DNA from: CAZWVM01 sp964637705
Lineage (GTDB): Bacteria; UBA8481
NCBI GenBank assembly: GCA_964637705.1
Contig: CAZWVM010000041.1
Span: 1 to 21,704 of the forward strand
DNA length: 21,704 bases
Reading direction: 5' to 3'
The notes beneath the pieces are model-generated. The model was not told the DNA's origin and did not search any database. It saw only the letters and a list, made by a program, of their open reading frames with translations. Each line of letters starts with the position of its first letter. The first letter of the stretch is position 1. Position numbers and translations under genes: made by a program. Positions 1 to 9,514 of this stretch are shown here, in pieces.

Positions 1-139
1 CGAAGGAGACGTCGGAGCGCTTGAAGCCGGGGGTGTCGATGTTGGCGATGTTGTCCGAGAGGATGCTGTGCCGCAGCATCGCGTAATCGAGGGATCGCGC
101 ATTGATCCCGATATTGTCGTAACTCCTGACCCGGCTCAT
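1..139 (-). CDS. flgB: Flagellar basal-body rod protein FlgB (N-terminal part, cut by window edge)
   Basis: The reverse strand from 139 reads 46 codons and runs off the window. The hallmark is the N-terminal rod/hook motif SDNIANIDTPGFKRSDVSF at residues 28-46, the ANxDTPGFK signature shared by FlgB, FlgC and FlgG. The ending KRSDVSF and the preceding short helix (SLDYAMLRHSIL) fit FlgB best. FlgB is a proximal rod subunit of the flagellar basal body, exported by the flagellar type III apparatus. The ATG at 139 is the only usable start, since an in-frame TGA lies four codons upstream. No clear Shine-Dalgarno or sigma-28/sigma-54 promoter was recognised in the 72 bases to cutA. FlgC is the alternative, because only the conserved N-terminus is visible. 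Confidence 0.88.
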   Translation of the reverse strand, partial: MSRVRSYDNIGINARSLDYAMLRHSILSDNIANIDTPGFKRSDVSF

Positions 140-211
140 ACAATCGGGTCATCGTCACCCCCGGGCGGCGACTTGAGGGAATTTGTTGAATTTTGGAGAT
201 CTTTACCCAGA

Positions 212-544
212 ATGACCGTCATCATGACCGGCGTCGTCGTCATCCTCTCCACCTGCGGCTCCGAGGAGGCCGCGGCGGAGATCGCCCGCCCCCTCGTCGA
301 GAAGGGCCTCGCCGCCTGCGTGAACATCGTCCCCCGCGTCCGCTCGATCTACCGCTGGAAGGGGGCCGTCAGCGACGAAGCCGAGGCACTGATGGTCATC
401 AAGACCTCGGCGGAACGCCAGGCCGAGGCTGTCGCGGCCCTGCGCGCCGCTCATCCCTACGAGGTTCCGGAGATCCTGGTCTTCACGCCCGGGGACGGTT
501 CCCCCCCTTACCTCGACTGGGTTCTCGGGGAAACGAGGGCCTAG
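212..544 (+). CDS. cutA: Divalent-cation tolerance protein CutA
   Basis: A 110-residue protein of normal CutA length. CutA proteins are small trimeric PII-like proteins linked to metal tolerance; their biochemical role is still unsettled. Family motifs are easy to see: LVEKGLAACVNIVPRVRSIY with the usual ACVN core, YRWKG, the IKT strand, and HPYEVPEI followed by YLDWV near the C-terminus. The frame is open much further upstream to 68, but that would overlap flgB. The ATG at 212 gives a standard N-terminus; GGAG at 195-198 is a slightly distant ribosome site. The ATG at 224 is an alternative. The gene diverges from flgB and converges with the minus-strand gene at 541-750; the two stop codons overlap in CTAG. 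Confidence 0.93.
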   Translation: MTVIMTGVVVILSTCGSEEAAAEIARPLVEKGLAACVNIVPRVRSIYRWKGAVSDEAEALMVIKTSAERQAEAVAALRAAHPYEVPEILVFTPGDGSPPYLDWVLGETRA

Positions 545-750
545 CTCCCTTTCAGGGTGTCTCTCAACCCCTCGAGCAGGGCTCCCACCGGAGACGGGAC
601 CCGCACCGCCTCCACCTCCGCGCTCACGGCCCGAAGGAGGCGCGGCAGTCCCGGCGTCGACCGGCCCGCAACAGCCAGGAGAAGCAAGCCCCCGACGAAC
701 GCGGCCGCGGCCAGCGCGACCCCTCGATCCTTCATCCGGTCCCCGCTCAT
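541..750 (-). CDS. Small single-helix membrane protein, translationally coupled to the giant membrane protein
   Basis: A 69-residue protein of unrecognised family. Residues 9-28 form one hydrophobic alanine/leucine/glycine-rich helix (GVALAAAAFVGGLLLLAVAG) after a short charged N-terminus (MSGDRMKDR). The remaining ~40 residues are a soluble amphipathic tail ending in LRDTLKGS. Its ATG at 750 shares one base with the stop of the upstream gene (TGATG), so it is probably translated by reinitiation and functions with the giant membrane protein. Its TAG stop overlaps that of cutA. The reading frame stays open far upstream, but that part is a shadow of the larger gene. Function unknown. Confidence 0.62.
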   Translation of the reverse strand: MSGDRMKDRGVALAAAAFVGGLLLLAVAGRSTPGLPRLLRAVSAEVEAVRVPSPVGALLEGLRDTLKGS

Positions 751-3700
751 CACTCCCACCCCTCGAACTTCCTCTTCGTCGCGTTCCAGGCGCCCTTCAG
801 GTCGTCCAGGAGTCTCAGCCGCCGCCTCTCGAAGAGGATCCCCATCCCGATGAGCAGGATCCCGAAGGCGATGCCCCAGACTGACTTCGGCAGGGCGCCG
901 AACTGGATGTAGCGGAAGGCCTGGATCGAGACGTCCGCCACCAACCCCAGCGCGCCCGCGGCCGCCGCCTTCTTCCGGCGCTCGAAGATCCCGGCGATGA
1001 GCGCCCCGAGCGAGGCGAAGGCGAGGAAGAGCGCGGAACCGAGGTTCTCCGCGACCATCGAGCGCACCACCGAGGGGACCAGGAGGAGGAAGAGGCCCGC
1101 GCCCTGCCACTCGTTCGCCCGGAGGCCGCTCTCCTTGCGCTCGGAGCGCGCCAGGGCGAGCAGGAAGAGGGCCGGCGGAACGGTGTAGAACTCCCACGCC
1201 GACCACGTCATCCAGTGAACGAAGAGATAGTAGGAGGAGAGGAGGCATCCCGAGGCGATCACGGCGTAGTAGCGCTCCCGCTTCAGGTAGGCCGCGAGCC
1301 CGTAGGCGACTGCGGCGATGAAGGTCGAGAGGATCGCGGTCTGCGTCTCCGAGCCGAGGTACGCCGATCCGCCGGCGAACATCGAGACGATCACGACGGC
1401 CGGGATCACGGCGCCGGTCAGGGAGAGAGGGTGGAGCGTGCGGCGGCGGCCCGAGACGAGGATCTTGGCCGCGGCATAGCTGAGGAGGTACGGGGGCATC
1501 CGGATGAGCGGCACGCCCATTTCCCGCAGCAGGAGGACGTACGACTGCGCGAGGGCGAGCAACGCGGGGTAGAGGATCCACTCGCTCCGGAAGAGCGCGG
1601 CGGCGCCGGCGTAATGGGCCGCGGCGGCGAGGGAGACCATGGCGAGGATCGTGCGCGATGCGGAGGCCGCCAGGAAGGCCGCGAGGGGAAGGACGAGCGC
1701 GAAGAAGGAGAGAGCCGGAGCCATCTCCTCGCGGCCATGGCGCCGGCAGAGAACCGCGCCGCCCAGCATGAGCGGCGCGCCGACGAGGATGCCGAAGGCG
1801 AGTCGTGCCGACTCCAGGCCGACGTGCTGGGAGAGACGCACGATCGCGGCCTCCAGGAGAAGGGCCCCGAGGGCCGTGCAGGACGAGACGGCGACGACGC
1901 CCGCGCCGCGCGCGGCCCACGCCAGGACGAACCAGGGAACGCAGGCGAACGCGCAGAGGATCGCGCCGCGCCACGGCTCGATCCCCCCGGTCAGCCCGTA
2001 CCACGCCTCGCCCGACACGAGAAGGAGCGAGAAGACCGTGAAGGCCGTGCTCCATCGCCGCTCCTCGCGGGCGCGCAGCGCCCACGCCGCGGCCGCGAAG
2101 CCGACGCCGAAGAGCGAGGCGACCACGGCCCCGTTCGGGCGCGCGACGCCCGCGTCCGCGAGGCCCGCGTAGAGCGCGAAAACGACGTGGAAGAGCGCGA
2201 CGACGGGCGTGGCGTCGAGGCCGCCGATCCGGTCCTCGAGCCACCAGGCCCCGAAGAGCACGAGCAGCGCGACCACCGTGTAGTGGAGCGAAACGCCGCT
2301 CGAGTCCGCGCGGCAGGCGACGACAAGAAGAAGCGCAAGGACGCACTCCGCCCTCGCGAACCAGGCGGTCATCGCCGGTTCCGGCAGATCGCGCGCCCCG
2401 CCCGATCGCGCCTTCCAGAGCGCTCCGAAGAGCGCGGCGGCGTAGAGAGCGTGGACGACCGTCTGCCCCGCCGTCGGCAGCTTCAGCCAGCGCGCCGCGA
2501 AGGTGAGGAGCACCGAGACGAGCAGGAGCAGCCGCCCCCAGGTGACAGGTCGGCGCCGCGCGGCGTATCCGAGCGCCGCGTCGGCCGCGCCGACGAGCGC
2601 GGCCAGGACGCCCATGCCCGCCTTCGTCCCGTAGACTCCGCCCCAGGTCCCGACGACGAGCAGTCCGGAAAGCATCACCATGATCCCCGCGACCGAGTCC
2701 CAGGCCCCGGAGAGCTTCTCCGCGACGCGCTTCGTCGCCACCGAGACGACGCGCAGGGCCAGGACCGCCGCGAAGCCGGCCAGCGGCAGGCTCGTCACCA
2801 CAATCCCGTTGTCGCGCAGGATGAACCCGTACGCGGCGAGAACGGCCAGAGCGGAAAGCGAACCGGCGGAGGCGGACTCTTCCCGGAAAGAAAGCCGGGC
2901 GAGCGCAAGGCCGATGACGACGAGCGCCGTCTCGCCGGCGTGGGCGCGCGCGGTGTCGATACCGGACGCGCCGAGGAGAAGGGCCGCGAGAAAGGCCGCG
3001 ATCGAGATCCCGTAGGCGGCGGCCCGCGCGCCGCGCGCCCGTTCCGCCTCCATTTCATGCTCGACGGCCAGCAGGAATCCCGCCCCGAGCGAGAGGGCCA
3101 GAGGAGCGTGCCGGGCCGCCACGCCGAAGCGGTCGAGCAGGGCGAGGGCGAAGGCGCAGCCGATGACACCCGCGGCGGCGGAGGAGACGGAACGGGAGGG
3201 CATGACGCCGGGCGCGAGGACGAGCGCGGCGAGCACGGCCAGCGCCGACAACAGCGGCGGGTGGAAACCGCCGGCGCGGGCGAGGAACACGAGCGGAACG
3301 GCGCCCAGCAGGGCGGCGAGACCGAGAACGCGGGCGCCGAGAAGAGATGCGTCCCCGGCCGGCTCCGGGAGGCGCGACGCCGAGAACGCGTATGCGAGAG
3401 CCGGCAGCGCCGTCGCCGCGGGGAACCAGCGCCAGGGCACGCCGAGGTGGCGCAGCGCGACGAGCTCGAGAAGCCAGGCCGCGAAGACGACGATCCTCCA
3501 GCGCCATGGCGATCGCGGCGCGTGCACCAAGGACGAGGCAATGAAGAGGACGAGCGCCGCCTCGACGGCTACGGGGCGGCCGGCGTCGACGAGGCCCGGC
3601 GCATCCAGGAGCGTGATGAGTCCGATGTGAGCCCAGACCGACTCGGCCGTGAGAGCATGGCCGGCAGGGAGCCCCCCGCGCATGCGCCTCGACGCGCCGA

Positions 3701-5684
3701 GAACGAGCGCGTAAAGAAAGAGCGCCGCGGGAAGCCAGGCCGTTCCGAGGTCGAACCGGGCCAGGAGGAAGAGAATCGCGACGGCGCCGGACGCGAGCCC
3801 GGCGTGGAGAACGGGAGTTCTCTGCGCGAGAAGCCCGTCGGCGGCGAGGAAGAGGCCGAGAAGGGCGAATCCGGCGATGCCGCCCGCCTGGCCCGGCGGG
3901 GCGGTGAAATGGGGAAGCAGCGCCAGGAGACCCAGGAGCGCGGTGGCGAGCAGGAGACGCGCGGCGATGCGCAACGACGAGGCGAACCACGGCAGGAGCA
4001 CACGGTGGGACGCGGCCAGAAGAAGAAGCGTGAGCACGGTGCGCGCGTGCGGACGCCACTCGGGGGCCGTCCCGAGCCAGGCTCCGAGCACGTGGAACCC
4101 GGCGCCGGCGATGACGAGCGCCAGGGTTCCGAGCGGCACCGATTCCTTCCGCGCCGCCGCGAAGAGCGCAAGGCCGGCGACGAGAAGGAAGGTCACCCCG
4201 TTCTCCGCGGACGGCAGTCCCGCCGCGCGGAAGACGGCGCAGAAGAGGGCCCAGAGGGCGAGGATCGCGGCGGACGCGGCCCGGCCGCGAACGCGGTTCT
4301 CGCCCTCGATCTCCCCTCGTTCCCCTTGCATCACCCCGGTCACGCCCCACGCGAGCGCCGCGACCACCAGGTCGCGGGCCGGCAGGAAGAGATCGGCCCG
4401 TGACGCGAAGGCGGCCGCGGCCGCGGCGAGGAAAACACCCTCGAGGAAGAGAGGGAGGTTCCAGCCGGTGCCGCGGCAGAAGATCTCCACCCCGGCAACG
4501 GCCAGGAGCGCCGCGAGGCCGGCCTGCAGATCGGTGATCGGGCCGAACCATTCCAGGCCCGCGAGCGCCCCGGACGCGAAGAGGAACGCGAGAACGCCCT
4601 GCAGCAGGGGCGGGGGCACGTCGAAGGGCGAGGGGACGAACGGCCGGGCGCGGTTCGAGCGCGCGGCGAGACCGGCGTCGAGGCCGAGGTGAAGCACGGC
4701 GTATCCCATGAAGACGGCCGGATACCAGGCGAAGGCAAGGTCGCGTTCGACGAGAACGAGCGTGAAGAGCGCGGTCGCGAGATGCCCCGCGAGGTGGAGG
4801 AAGACCTTCTCGCGGAGAACGGACGCGAGCAGCGCCGAGAAGACGAGCGTCGCGGCGCACGATCCGATCCAGAGATTCACCACCCGCTCGGGCCGATAGA
4901 GGCCGAAGACATGGGAGGCATACGCGTCGAGCGGGATGGTGGCAAGGGCGAAGATGAGGAAGGAGACGCCGGTCCACCTCAGACCCGTCGCGCGATGGAG
5001 CCAGGCGCCCGTGCCGCCCGAGACGAGCGTCAAGAGAACGAGCGCCGCGAGCTTCAGGCCGGCCGGGATCGCCTCCCACTGGGACCGGATGAAGAGGAGA
5101 ACCGAGGCGGCGAGGACGAAGACGCCGAGGTAGAGCAGCAGCTTGATGTTCTTCTCGGAGAAGAGATCGGAGAGGTCCCGGGATCTCTTCGATGACGCCT
5201 CGGGCGCGGCGGTGAGGCTCGAGGCGACGGTCGTCGCCCCGGGCGGAGACTCCGACGGCGGAGCGACGGCGAACGGCACGGGCGGCGAATCGGCGACGGT
5301 CGGCGCGGCGGGCGGCGCCTCGTCGAGAACTTCGTTCGGGGCCGGGGCGGGCTCGAGCGGGACGGATTCCGCCGCCGGGACGGGCTCGACGAAGGACTCG
5401 GCGACGGGTTCGACGACGGGTTCAACATCGGGCGGCGGGGGCGGCGTGAACTCCCCGGTCGCGATCTCGGCTTCCGGGGGAGGTGGAGATGGGAGGTACA
5501 TATCGATGAGCCGGTCGCACGCCTCGCCGGGCATCAGTCCCGCGGCCCTCCACGCCTCGATCTCCCGCAGGAGATAATCGAGAGCGGCGCGGCGGGTCGC
5601 GGGATCCTGGGGCGCCCCGCAGAGGGAGCAATCGGCCGCGCCATCGGTCTCGGCCCGGCAAAGCCAGCAGGGCACGCCGCTCAT
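750..5684 (-). CDS. Giant polytopic membrane protein with N-terminal zinc ribbon (SCO7613/DUF2157-like)
   Basis: A 1644-residue protein. Residues 6-22 form a C-x2-C-x9-C-x2-C zinc ribbon (C6, C9, C19, C22). A short helical region (about 28-65) follows, then a Pro/Glu/Ala/Val-rich linker (about 67-165). From about residue 170 to the C-terminus I count about 50 hydrophobic segments of 18-25 residues in close succession, with short arginine-rich loops and no large soluble domain. The layout (zinc ribbon, acidic/proline linker, long membrane array, basic C-terminal tail) resembles uncharacterised proteins annotated as SCO7613 C-terminal-domain or DUF2157 membrane proteins; that assignment is from memory of the family layout. 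No catalytic motif was seen. It lies 52 bases downstream of the OppF-like gene and is coupled to the 69-residue gene below it. The ATG at 5684 has no strong Shine-Dalgarno but sits just before the zinc ribbon. Confidence 0.85.
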   Translation of the reverse strand: MSGVPCWLCRAETDGAADCSLCGAPQDPATRRAALDYLLREIEAWRAAGLMPGEACDRLIDMYLPSPPPPEAEIATGEFTPPPPPDVEPVVEPVAESFVEPVPAAESVPLEPAPAPNEVLDEAPPAAPTVADSPPVPFAVAPPSESPPGATTVASSLTAAPEASSKRSRDLSDLFSEKNIKLLLYLGVFVLAASVLLFIRSQWEAIPAGLKLAALVLLTLVSGGTGAWLHRATGLRWTGVSFLIFALATIPLDAYASHVFGLYRPERVVNLWIGSCAATLVFSALLASVLREKVFLHLAGHLATALFTLVLVERDLAFAWYPAVFMGYAVLHLGLDAGLAARSNRARPFVPSPFDVPPPLLQGVLAFLFASGALAGLEWFGPITDLQAGLAALLAVAGVEIFCRGTGWNLPLFLEGVFLAAAAAAFASRADLFLPARDLVVAALAWGVTGVMQGERGEIEGENRVRGRAASAAILALWALFCAVFRAAGLPSAENGVTFLLVAGLALFAAARKESVPLGTLALVIAGAGFHVLGAWLGTAPEWRPHARTVLTLLLLAASHRVLLPWFASSLRIAARLLLATALLGLLALLPHFTAPPGQAGGIAGFALLGLFLAADGLLAQRTPVLHAGLASGAVAILFLLARFDLGTAWLPAALFLYALVLGASRRMRGGLPAGHALTAESVWAHIGLITLLDAPGLVDAGRPVAVEAALVLFIASSLVHAPRSPWRWRIVVFAAWLLELVALRHLGVPWRWFPAATALPALAYAFSASRLPEPAGDASLLGARVLGLAALLGAVPLVFLARAGGFHPPLLSALAVLAALVLAPGVMPSRSVSSAAAGVIGCAFALALLDRFGVAARHAPLALSLGAGFLLAVEHEMEAERARGARAAAYGISIAAFLAALLLGASGIDTARAHAGETALVVIGLALARLSFREESASAGSLSALAVLAAYGFILRDNGIVVTSLPLAGFAAVLALRVVSVATKRVAEKLSGAWDSVAGIMVMLSGLLVVGTWGGVYGTKAGMGVLAALVGAADAALGYAARRRPVTWGRLLLLVSVLLTFAARWLKLPTAGQTVVHALYAAALFGALWKARSGGARDLPEPAMTAWFARAECVLALLLVVACRADSSGVSLHYTVVALLVLFGAWWLEDRIGGLDATPVVALFHVVFALYAGLADAGVARPNGAVVASLFGVGFAAAAWALRAREERRWSTAFTVFSLLLVSGEAWYGLTGGIEPWRGAILCAFACVPWFVLAWAARGAGVVAVSSCTALGALLLEAAIVRLSQHVGLESARLAFGILVGAPLMLGGAVLCRRHGREEMAPALSFFALVLPLAAFLAASASRTILAMVSLAAAAHYAGAAALFRSEWILYPALLALAQSYVLLLREMGVPLIRMPPYLLSYAAAKILVSGRRRTLHPLSLTGAVIPAVVIVSMFAGGSAYLGSETQTAILSTFIAAVAYGLAAYLKRERYYAVIASGCLLSSYYLFVHWMTWSAWEFYTVPPALFLLALARSERKESGLRANEWQGAGLFLLLVPSVVRSMVAENLGSALFLAFASLGALIAGIFERRKKAAAAGALGLVADVSIQAFRYIQFGALPKSVWGIAFGILLIGMGILFERRRLRLLDDLKGAWNATKRKFEGWE

Positions 5685-5736
5685 GATCCGAGGTCTGAAC
5701 CCGGCGTGGCGATTCGCTCCGGACCCGTCGCCCGCC

Positions 5737-6683
5737 TCATTCCGCCTTCAGGCAGGCCACGCCGTTCTTGAGTTCCGGCACGACCTGCGCGCAGCGATCG
5801 TCGGCGATCGGGCAGCGCGTCCGGAAGACGCATCCCGACGGCGGGCGCGCGGGGCTGGGAATGTCCCCCTCGAGGCGCTTCCGTCCCTTCGGGACGGACG
5901 GGTCCGGGACCGGCACCGATTCGATGAGCGCCTTGGTGTAGGGGTGGCGGGGTCGGGCGATGACATCCGTGCCCACCTCCATGATCTTCCCGAGGTACAT
6001 CACGGCGACGCGGTCGCTGATGTGGGACACGACCCCGATGTCGTGCGCGATGAAGAGATAGGTGAGGCCGCGTTCCTTCCGGAGGTCGGTGAGGAGGTTG
6101 ATGATGCCGGCCTGGATGGAGACGTCGAGCGCGGAAACCGGTTCGTCGAGGACGACGTATTCCGGGCCGAGGATGAGAGCCCGCGCGATCCCGATGCGCT
6201 GGCGCTGGCCGCCGGAGAATTGGTGCGGAAACTTCCGCGCGTCGTCGGCCCTCAGCCCCACCCGTTCCAGAATCGCCGCCACCCGGTCCGACATCTCCTT
6301 CTTCGTCGCGAGCCCGTGAATGAGGAGCGCGTCGCCCACGAGGTCACGCACCCGCATGCGCGGATTGAGGCTCGAATTCGGATCCTGGAAGACGATCTGC
6401 ATCCGCGTGCGCAGGCGCCGGAGTTCTCTCGCGGGGAGCGAGGCGAGGTCGCGGCCGTCGAGGAAGACGGTCCCGGCGGAGGGTTCGATCAGCCTGAGGC
6501 TCGCCTTGCCGAGGGTCGTCTTCCCGCTCCCCGATTCGCCGACAAGACCGAGCGTCTCGCCCCTCGCGACCGCGAGAGTGACTCCGTTCACGGCGCGCAC
6601 GCGGGCGCCGCCACGGCCGAAGAGCGAGCGCGTCTCCTCGAACTCCACGACGAGGTTGTCGATCGCGACCAGGGAAGGCCCGT

Positions 6684-6687
<4 letters not shown>
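5737..6687 (-). CDS. oppF: Oligopeptide/dipeptide ABC transporter ATP-binding protein (OppF/DppF-like)
   Basis: A 316-residue ATPase subunit expected to power peptide uptake at the inner membrane. Residues counted from the GTG at 6687: Walker A GESGSGKTT 50-58, Q-loop VFQDP about 99-103, ABC signature SGGQR 158-162, Walker B with catalytic E182, and the switch-histidine region IAHDIG. The C-terminal Opp/Dpp extension has four cysteines (C-x5-C-x6-C and a later C), a pattern linked to a [4Fe-4S] site in a DppD structure. I chose the GTG at 6687 over one ten codons upstream because it forms a GTGA overlap with the oppD stop and has AAGGAGAGG (6693-6701) five bases before it. No permease or binding-protein gene is adjacent. 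Confidence 0.93.
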
Positions 6688-7666
<979 letters not shown>

Positions 7667-7670
<4 letters not shown>

Positions 7671-8215
7671 GAGCGTCGTCCCCCCCGGGAGAGAATCCGG
7701 CGCAGGTCCGCCACCGCCTCGGCCGGGTCGTCGACGTGCACGCGCGCGCCGCCGACCACGTCGATGAACCCGATCTCGTTCCGGAAACGCGGCACGACGT
7801 GGAGATGGAGGTGCTCGAGCGAGGCCCCGGCGGCCGGCCCCACGTTGTACCCGACGTTGTAGCCGCTCGGGCCGTAACGCGCATCCAGCGCGTCGAGCGC
7901 GCGGCGGGTCCAGGCGTCGAGCGCGCGGGACTCGGCCGGCGCGAGGTGCCGGGGATCCGAGACGTGCCGGTTGGGCACGATCATGAGGTGGCCGGGATTG
8001 TAGGGAAAGAGGTTGAGCGTGAGAAACGCGAGACGGTCCCGCACGATGACGAGGTTCTCGACCCGGGGATCGCCGTCGCGCGTCGCGCAGAGGATGCAAT
8101 CGACCCGGGGCCTCTCCCCGCGCACGTACTTCCTCTTCGACGGAACGAAGAGCAGTTCGCGGCGCGGCGTCGAACCGGCCCGCCCGGAACGGCCGGCGGA
8201 GGCGCGGCGCGTCAC
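7667..8215 (-). CDS. HIT-family nucleotide hydrolase/phosphorylase (Ap4A phosphorylase-like)
   Basis: A 182-residue histidine-triad protein. The core motif EHLHLHVVPRF places H135, H137 and H139 as the HxHxH triad. The region LNLFPYNPGHLMIVPNRHVS (67-86) and GYNVGYNVGPAAGAS before the triad are typical of the Ap4A-phosphorylase/hydrolase branch that includes mycobacterial Rv2613c. C40 and C43 (C-x2-C) match the zinc pair found in some members. Likely reaction: cleavage of dinucleoside polyphosphates or related nucleotide conjugates in the cytoplasm; the exact substrate is not readable. The start is a GTG at 8215 that overlaps the upstream aminotransferase stop (GTGA), and the stop overlaps the oppD start (ATGA). 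The first ~18 residues are Arg/Gly/Ser-rich and weakly conserved. Confidence 0.9.
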
Positions 8216-9387
8216 GGCTTCAGGGCCTCCTCCAGCCGCGCGAGATCGCTCTCGTCGTTGTAGAAATGAGGAGCGACGCGCAGCCGGCCTCCCCGCACCG
8301 ACGTCTCGACGCCGCGCTCTCGAAGCCGCGCGCGCCACGCCTCCGGTTCCCCCGGCGCGACGAAGGAGAGAATGCCGCTGCGCTCGCCGGGCCTCATCGA
8401 CGAGTAGAGGCGGAATCCCGCGGCTTCCATGAGGGCCGCGACCCGGTCGGCGTAGGCGAAGAGGCGCTCCTCGAGCCGCAGGGCGGGGCCCGGCGCGGCC
8501 AGCGGCGCGAAGAACTCGAGACTCTCGCGGGTCCCCGCGAGCCCGAGCGCGTTGGCGGTCGAGTATTCGAAGCGCGCCGCACCGGGCTTGAAGTCGAAGC
8601 GGTAGTCGAGGTAGTCGCGGCCGGGTCTCATGCCGTCCGACCCGACGAAGGAGGGCTTGATCGCTTCGAGGTAGCGGCGCGAGAGGTAGAATCCGCCCAT
8701 CCCGAGGGGGCCCATCAGCCATTTCCAGGTCGGCCACGCCGCGGCGTCGACCTCGGACAGGGCGACGGGCAGCGCGCCCGCCGACTGGGCGACGTCGACG
8801 AAGAGGAAGATGCCGCGCTCGTGGCAGAAGCGCGCGAGGGCGGCGAGGTCGAAGCGGAAGCCCGAGGCGAACTCGACATGGCTCACCGCGATGAGCCTCG
8901 TCGCGGGCGTCGCCGCGGCGAGGAACTCGTCCAGGTCGACGCGTCCGTCCCGCTCCGGCACCGACTTCACCGCGACGCCGCGGTCGCAGAGGTTCCACCA
9001 GGGATAGACGTTGGACGGGTATTCGACGTCCACCGTCAGGATCTCGTCGCCATCCTTCCAGGGAAACCCCTGTGCGACGATGTTGACGCCCTCCGCCGTG
9101 TTCGACGTCACCGCGATCTCGTCCTCGTGCACGCCGAAGAGCGCGGCGTAGAGGGCGCGAATCCGCCCGGGAAGCCCGGCGAGCGTGTGCAGGGCCTCGT
9201 CCGGAGCACGCTCCGCGCGCGCCTTCTCGAAGGCCGCGACCGAGTCGAAGCGGGGTTGGGGCGAGACGCCGGCGTGGTTGAAGGCCGTCGTGCGGGCGAG
9301 GAAGGGCAGGCGATCCCGGAGTTCCCGGGCGGCCTTCTCGAGCCCGGCCCCCGCGGATTCCTCTCCCGGCGTCGGTGCGGAAATCAT
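8212..9387 (-). CDS. PLP-dependent class V aminotransferase (cysteine desulfurase/isopenicillin N epimerase-like fold)
   Basis: A 391-residue fold-type I PLP enzyme. The N-terminal FNHAGVSPQP segment (36-45) matches the substrate-side motif of class V enzymes, and TSNTAEG (94-100) contacts the cofactor phosphate. D198 in VDVAQSAG, with Q201, binds the pyridine ring, and K222 in TWKWLMGPLGMG is the Schiff-base lysine. The loop where SufS/IscS place a catalytic cysteine is not recognisable, so desulfurase activity is doubtful. Isopenicillin N epimerase-like or selenocysteine lyase-like annotation is safer than a defined substrate. It is the first gene of the minus-strand operon and overlaps the HIT gene by four bases (GTGA). 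A weak promoter is placed just before the ATG. Confidence 0.88.
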   Translation of the reverse strand: MISAPTPGEESAGAGLEKAARELRDRLPFLARTTAFNHAGVSPQPRFDSVAAFEKARAERAPDEALHTLAGLPGRIRALYAALFGVHEDEIAVTSNTAEGVNIVAQGFPWKDGDEILTVDVEYPSNVYPWWNLCDRGVAVKSVPERDGRVDLDEFLAAATPATRLIAVSHVEFASGFRFDLAALARFCHERGIFLFVDVAQSAGALPVALSEVDAAAWPTWKWLMGPLGMGGFYLSRRYLEAIKPSFVGSDGMRPGRDYLDYRFDFKPGAARFEYSTANALGLAGTRESLEFFAPLAAPGPALRLEERLFAYADRVAALMEAAGFRLYSSMRPGERSGILSFVAPGEPEAWRARLRERGVETSVRGGRLRVAPHFYNDESDLARLEEALKP

Positions 9388-9396
9388 GGTGCCGGA

Positions 9397-9425
9397 AGCG
9401 TACGGCCGGGGGCGGTGTCAGGCAA
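9397..9425 (-). promoter_or_regulatory. Candidate promoter of the aminotransferase-HIT-oppDF operon
   Basis: On the minus strand TTGCCT (9420-9425) and TACGCT (9397-9402) are 17 bases apart. Only nine bases separate the -10 from the ATG at 9387, so the transcript would have a leader of only two or three bases. The -10 is a poor match, so this is a suggestion. Confidence 0.4.
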
Positions 9426-9461
9426 CTACTTTGCTTCTTTCGGACCCGGAGTCGGCGGTGC

Positions 9462-9467
9462 TATCAT
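9462..9467 (+). promoter_or_regulatory. Candidate -10 element for the cystathionine gamma-synthase gene
   Basis: TATCAT is a 5/6 match to TATAAT about 48 bases before the ATG at 9515. The best -35 at 17 bases is TTCGGA (9439-9444), which is weak. The implied start near 9474 gives a leader of about 40 bases that includes the palindrome and ribosome site below. Confidence 0.35.
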
Positions 9468-9477
9468 GTCCCCCTGT

Positions 9478-9495
9478 TCCGGCCCCGGGGCCGGA
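9478..9495 (+). promoter_or_regulatory. 18-bp perfect palindrome overlapping the ribosome site of cystathionine gamma-synthase
   Basis: TCCGGCCCC (9478-9486) is directly followed by its reverse complement GGGGCCGGA (9487-9495). The right arm contains the first bases of the GGAGG ribosome site (9493-9497). It could be a dimeric-repressor operator or, in RNA, a GC-rich hairpin that hides the ribosome site. No known amino-acid riboswitch was recognised. Confidence 0.5.
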
Positions 9496-9503
9496 GGAAA
9501 GGG
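9493..9503 (+). promoter_or_regulatory. Strong ribosome binding site of cystathionine gamma-synthase
   Basis: GGAGGAAAGGG lies 11 bases before the ATG at 9515 and selects that start over the open frame extending upstream to 9185. It is one of the best Shine-Dalgarno sequences in the window. Confidence 0.65.
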
Positions 9504-9514
9504 ATTCATCCATC

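Noticed and set aside
753..2346. Extending the 69-residue gene to a 601-residue protein
   Set aside because: The extra part is arginine/proline-rich shadow sequence inside the giant gene, while the ATG at 750 gives a clean coupled start.
1215..4403. A 1062-codon open frame on the plus strand inside the giant membrane gene
   Set aside because: It is Arg/Glu/Gly/Asp-rich low-complexity sequence opposite a clear membrane protein. GC-rich codon use keeps the antisense frame open by chance.
7842..7865. Tandem 12-bp repeat in the HIT gene (GYNVGYNV)
   Set aside because: The GxNxGxNxG pattern is normal just before the histidine triad in this family, so it is not a recent duplication.
9388..9514. 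S-adenosylmethionine riboswitch before cystathionine gamma-synthase
   Set aside because: The leader is too short and lacks the multi-stem layout; only the palindrome is visible.
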